Source of the DNA: Chrysomallon squamiferum
Lineage: Eukaryota > Mollusca > Gastropoda > Neomphalida > Peltospiridae
Assembly: GCA_012295275.1 (NCBI GenBank)
Contig: CM022672.1
Span: 7,244,884 to 7,308,883, forward strand
DNA: 64,000 bases
Direction of reading: 5' to 3'
Shown here one piece after another: positions 61,583-64,000 of the stretch (within the stretch, counting starts at the first letter, position 1; the number at the start of each line of letters is the position of its first letter). A program made the translations under genes and the position numbers. The notes beneath the pieces were generated by a model. It was given only the letters and a program-made list of their open reading frames with translations. It was not told where the DNA came from and searched no databases.

Positions 61583-61662
61583 ATTAATTAATTTATTTAT
61601 TTATTTAAATATTTATTTATTTATTTATTTACTGATTTATTTATATATTTATTTATTGTTTC
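61583..61662 (+). repeat. (TTTA)n
   Basis: TTTA with AATT and ATAT interruptions. Confidence 0.88.
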
Positions 61663-62256
61663 ATGTATCTTTTACATTATTATTATATCATAAATATACA
61701 AACATAAAACACGTATTTATATATACTGCTTAATAAATATTAGATGCAAGCAAATGCATACATCCACATACACACCTATACACACATGTACACTCATACT
61801 GATACATGTTTGTGTAGTTCACATACACACAACATGAGTGTTTTAAAGTCAGCTCAGTTTTCTATAAATGATCCGCTATTAACACTTTCGTTTTAACATG
61901 AAATGTATTAATACCAGTCTAGTAAAAGCGTCACGAAAACGAGGCTGAGTATGAATGTGTTAAATTCATCATCACAAACGCGGAAAATTACATCCCAAAT
62001 CTCTTTGAAGTAAATATCAGTGACTACCAGACTCCACTTTTTTTTTTTTCTTTTTTTTTTCTTATTACAGTCTGGCTCTTTCTCTAACTTCTGCTTAGTT
62101 CACTCAGTATTTAATGTTGTAAAATATGTTTCCATGGATTGTAAATATACACCAATACTATAATACGTACAAAATCACATCATTATTTTTTAACACACAC
62201 ACACACACTCACATATATGCACAACCATACATTCATATGCACGCACAGATATATTC

Positions 62257-62257
<1 letters not shown>

Positions 62258-62291
<34 letters not shown>

Positions 62292-62383
62292 GTAATTATC
62301 AACTTAGAATATATATATATATATATATTAAATTATATATTTTCTTATGTATACACATACTGATGTCTAACGTGACCATGTAC

Positions 62384-62430
<47 letters not shown>

Positions 62431-62448
62431 TGTATGTATGTATGTATG
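62258..62448 (+). repeat. (AT)n blocks and (ATGT)n
   Basis: AT at 62260-62288, 62310-62329 and 62381-62402, the last passing into ATGT to 62448. Confidence 0.95.
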
Positions 62449-62599
62449 TGTATGTACCTATGTATCTAGTATATATTTATGTACGTTTGACGACGTATGT
62501 AAGAATGTGTATGTATATTTATATAATGTGTTATACATACAATATCTATTTACATATTTATTTATCTATATGTTTAACAGCCAATGTTATTAAATAGAA

Positions 62600-63110
62600 A
62601 TGTAGTTGTGAAAACACTGAATGTTTTTTTATGAAAGACAGACACTTTAGACAGGTTTGTGTTTGTTGTGAGTAATCCATTTAGCTCCTCGTGTGTTTAA
62701 GCTCTGTTTTCTTAATGCAGGTTTCATAAGTTTAAAGATATTATATTTGTTTACCGTGTTCATAAGACGGTGATGTATCGCTTTGTATAGTTCACATACT
62801 GTTTTACAAAACATCTCGGATATTTATATTTGGTGCTAGCAGCGAATTTGAACACACGTACTGAGCCACCTTCCAGCCCCTTCCAACCATTTTTCTGTAA
62901 CATGGTGTTTTCTGGAGACTTTACTAAAAGCAAAACGGATTTGAAACATTTTAATAGGTTTTGCTGTCTGAAGCAAATCTGAGGTATAACGTTGTAAACG
63001 TGTCGGCAAACGCTAGCATCTGTTTTCGTAGGCCACAGTTATGTCTTACAGGCTTCAGGAAGCGATGTGTTAATTACGTAAGATGAATATTGAAATGATG
63101 ACATAAACAT
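62600..63110. other. unique stretch in Lbx intron 1
   Basis: Half a kilobase without microsatellites. No coding frame or motif cluster that I recognise. Confidence 0.3.
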
Positions 63111-63219
63111 ATTTACTGCTGTAAAAAGAATAAGATAAACAGAACTGAAAAGAGGAAAACTTTTTTAACTGAATACTCTTTAGATGAATATTGTATGTTA
63201 TGATAGGCTATATATAGTT

Positions 63220-63418
63220 TACCATACAATTCCATGCTATACCAAATGATGCTGTACCATACCATACCATACCATTCAGTACCGCACCGTACCGTAACAT
63301 AACATAACATATTATATACCGTACACCATATCGTACCTTACTGTATCCTAGCATACCATACTATGCCACATATTATTACTATTAACACATACCATTTAAA
63401 CCATACATTACAGTAAGG
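63220..63418 (+). repeat. pentanucleotide array (ACCAT/ACCGT/AACAT)
   Basis: The core at 63255-63275 is (ACCAT)4, followed by ACCGT and AACAT variants, with drifted ACCAT-like units on both sides. Confidence 0.75.
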
Positions 63419-63504
63419 CAAAACGTACACAACAATTTATTTTATGACACAATACTTTAATATTTACCTTTCTACTTCATCCGTTTTCTTTCTTTCTGAT
63501 TAAT

Positions 63505-63531
63505 TATATTTATTATTATTATTATTATTTA

Positions 63532-63563
<32 letters not shown>
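63505..63563 (+). repeat. (ATT)n and (AT)n
   Basis: ATT then AT with a short GTGT join. Confidence 0.9.
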
Positions 63564-63564
<1 letters not shown>

Positions 63565-63569
63565 TGCTT

Positions 63570-63975
63570 TATAAAGCAGTTCCGAATAACTCTCATCAGT
63601 TTTGTGTTAATCGTTCAAATCGTGTGATAAACTTGCCAGGTGCAAACAGATTCCATTTATTTAACAAGTATCACAGTTCACCGACATCCTCACTTTGTCC
63701 ATCATAAACAGATCCAGTAATTGTGAGAAAAGCTATTTAAGAGGACCTCCCGCACAGATCCGCGCGATTTAATTAACAAGGCTCCTTAATTAGAAATAGA
63801 ATCTGTCGAAAAGGAACGCGAGCTACCTCTGTGAAAGATAACGTCCGATTATTTAGATGATAATTTGTTTACTTTAAGAGCTTGTCACGTCACAATGATC
63901 ATGACGCAATGAGATTGTTTGTTATGCCTCTGACTTCGTCATCTTGTTAGCAATAGAAAAATATAGTTACGCTGA
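63570..63975. promoter_or_regulatory. candidate intronic regulatory island
   Basis: TTTAATTAA (63768-63776) and TTAATTAG (63786-63793) flank a short GC-rich stretch. CACGTCAC and ATTGTTTGTTA (Sox/Fox-like) follow near 63886-63930. It is free of microsatellites until the ATT run at the window end. Confidence 0.35.
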
Positions 63976-64000
63976 AAGCGGCTGTTATTATTATTATTAT

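Larger units (their letters stand above)
46331..64000 (+). other. Lbx: Lbx intron 1, 5' part (runs off the right edge)
   Basis: No open frame downstream of the donor encodes a homeodomain. The WFQNRRAK helix-3 signature appears in none of the translations I examined, so the intron is at least 17.7 kb. It is filled with AAT-, AT-, GT- and ATGT-type microsatellites, a duplicated ~100-bp segment, a 40-bp minisatellite and islands of complex sequence listed separately. No gene is confirmed inside it. Confidence 0.8.

Noticed and set aside
46331-64000. Search for the Lbx homeodomain exon
   Set aside because: No frame shows the helix-3 WFQNRRAK signature, so it is taken to lie beyond 64000.

Overview
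This 64 kb window is nuclear DNA of an animal: AT-rich, crowded with microsatellites and minisatellites, and with one recognisable protein-coding exon. That exon (45937-46330, + strand) is the first coding exon of a ladybird-type homeobox gene, Lbx. It has the Lbx pairing of an N-terminal repression motif (NPNKPFTSFSISDIL) and a distal block (SPLDALMEMANKTFEGLE), an in-frame stop just upstream of a well-placed ATG, and a textbook splice donor (CAG|GTATGT, phase 1). The homeodomain exon is not in the window, so intron 1 runs from 46331 past the right edge, at least 17.7 kb.

Organism: the lineage cannot be proven from one exon. The Lbx fragment fits a bilaterian invertebrate. The long (CT)n, (CA)n, (AT)n, (ATGT)n, (AAT)n and (TTTA)n arrays, the very large gene-poor intervals and the long intron suggest a mollusc, with a cephalopod my preferred guess (inference, low confidence).

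Layout: (1) 1-45.1 kb is a region upstream of Lbx with no confirmed gene. Simple-repeat blocks alternate with islands of complex, less AT-rich sequence (for example 3.9-4.3, 6.1-7.2, 9.0-9.8, 15.7-16.0, 22.1-23.2, 26.8-27.3, 31.1-31.6, 36.3-38.3, 38.9-39.4 and 42.5-43.5 kb). These are the candidate cis-regulatory elements or fossil repeats. The region also holds several minisatellites: 23-bp at 21.9 kb, 16-bp at 24.3 kb, 15-bp at 33 kb, and an approximately 80-bp compound repeat at 18.5 kb. (2) 45.1-45.9 kb is the presumed Lbx promoter and 5' leader, with GC boxes, TATA-like sequences and a short uORF. (3) 45937-46330 is Lbx exon 1. (4) 46331-64000 is intron 1, with more microsatellites, a duplicated ~100-bp segment, a 40-bp minisatellite and islands holding clustered homeodomain-type sites. 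The best of these has three exact TGATTAAT octamers within 150 bp, about 1.5 kb after exon 1.

How it works together (inference): the pattern of one developmental transcription factor in a large gene-poor interval studded with complex-sequence islands suggests a long-range regulatory landscape. Conservation data are needed to show which islands are functional. I saw no rRNA, canonical tRNA, CRISPR, intact transposase or reverse transcriptase, and no recognisable virus. Nearly all long open frames here are translations of simple repeats.
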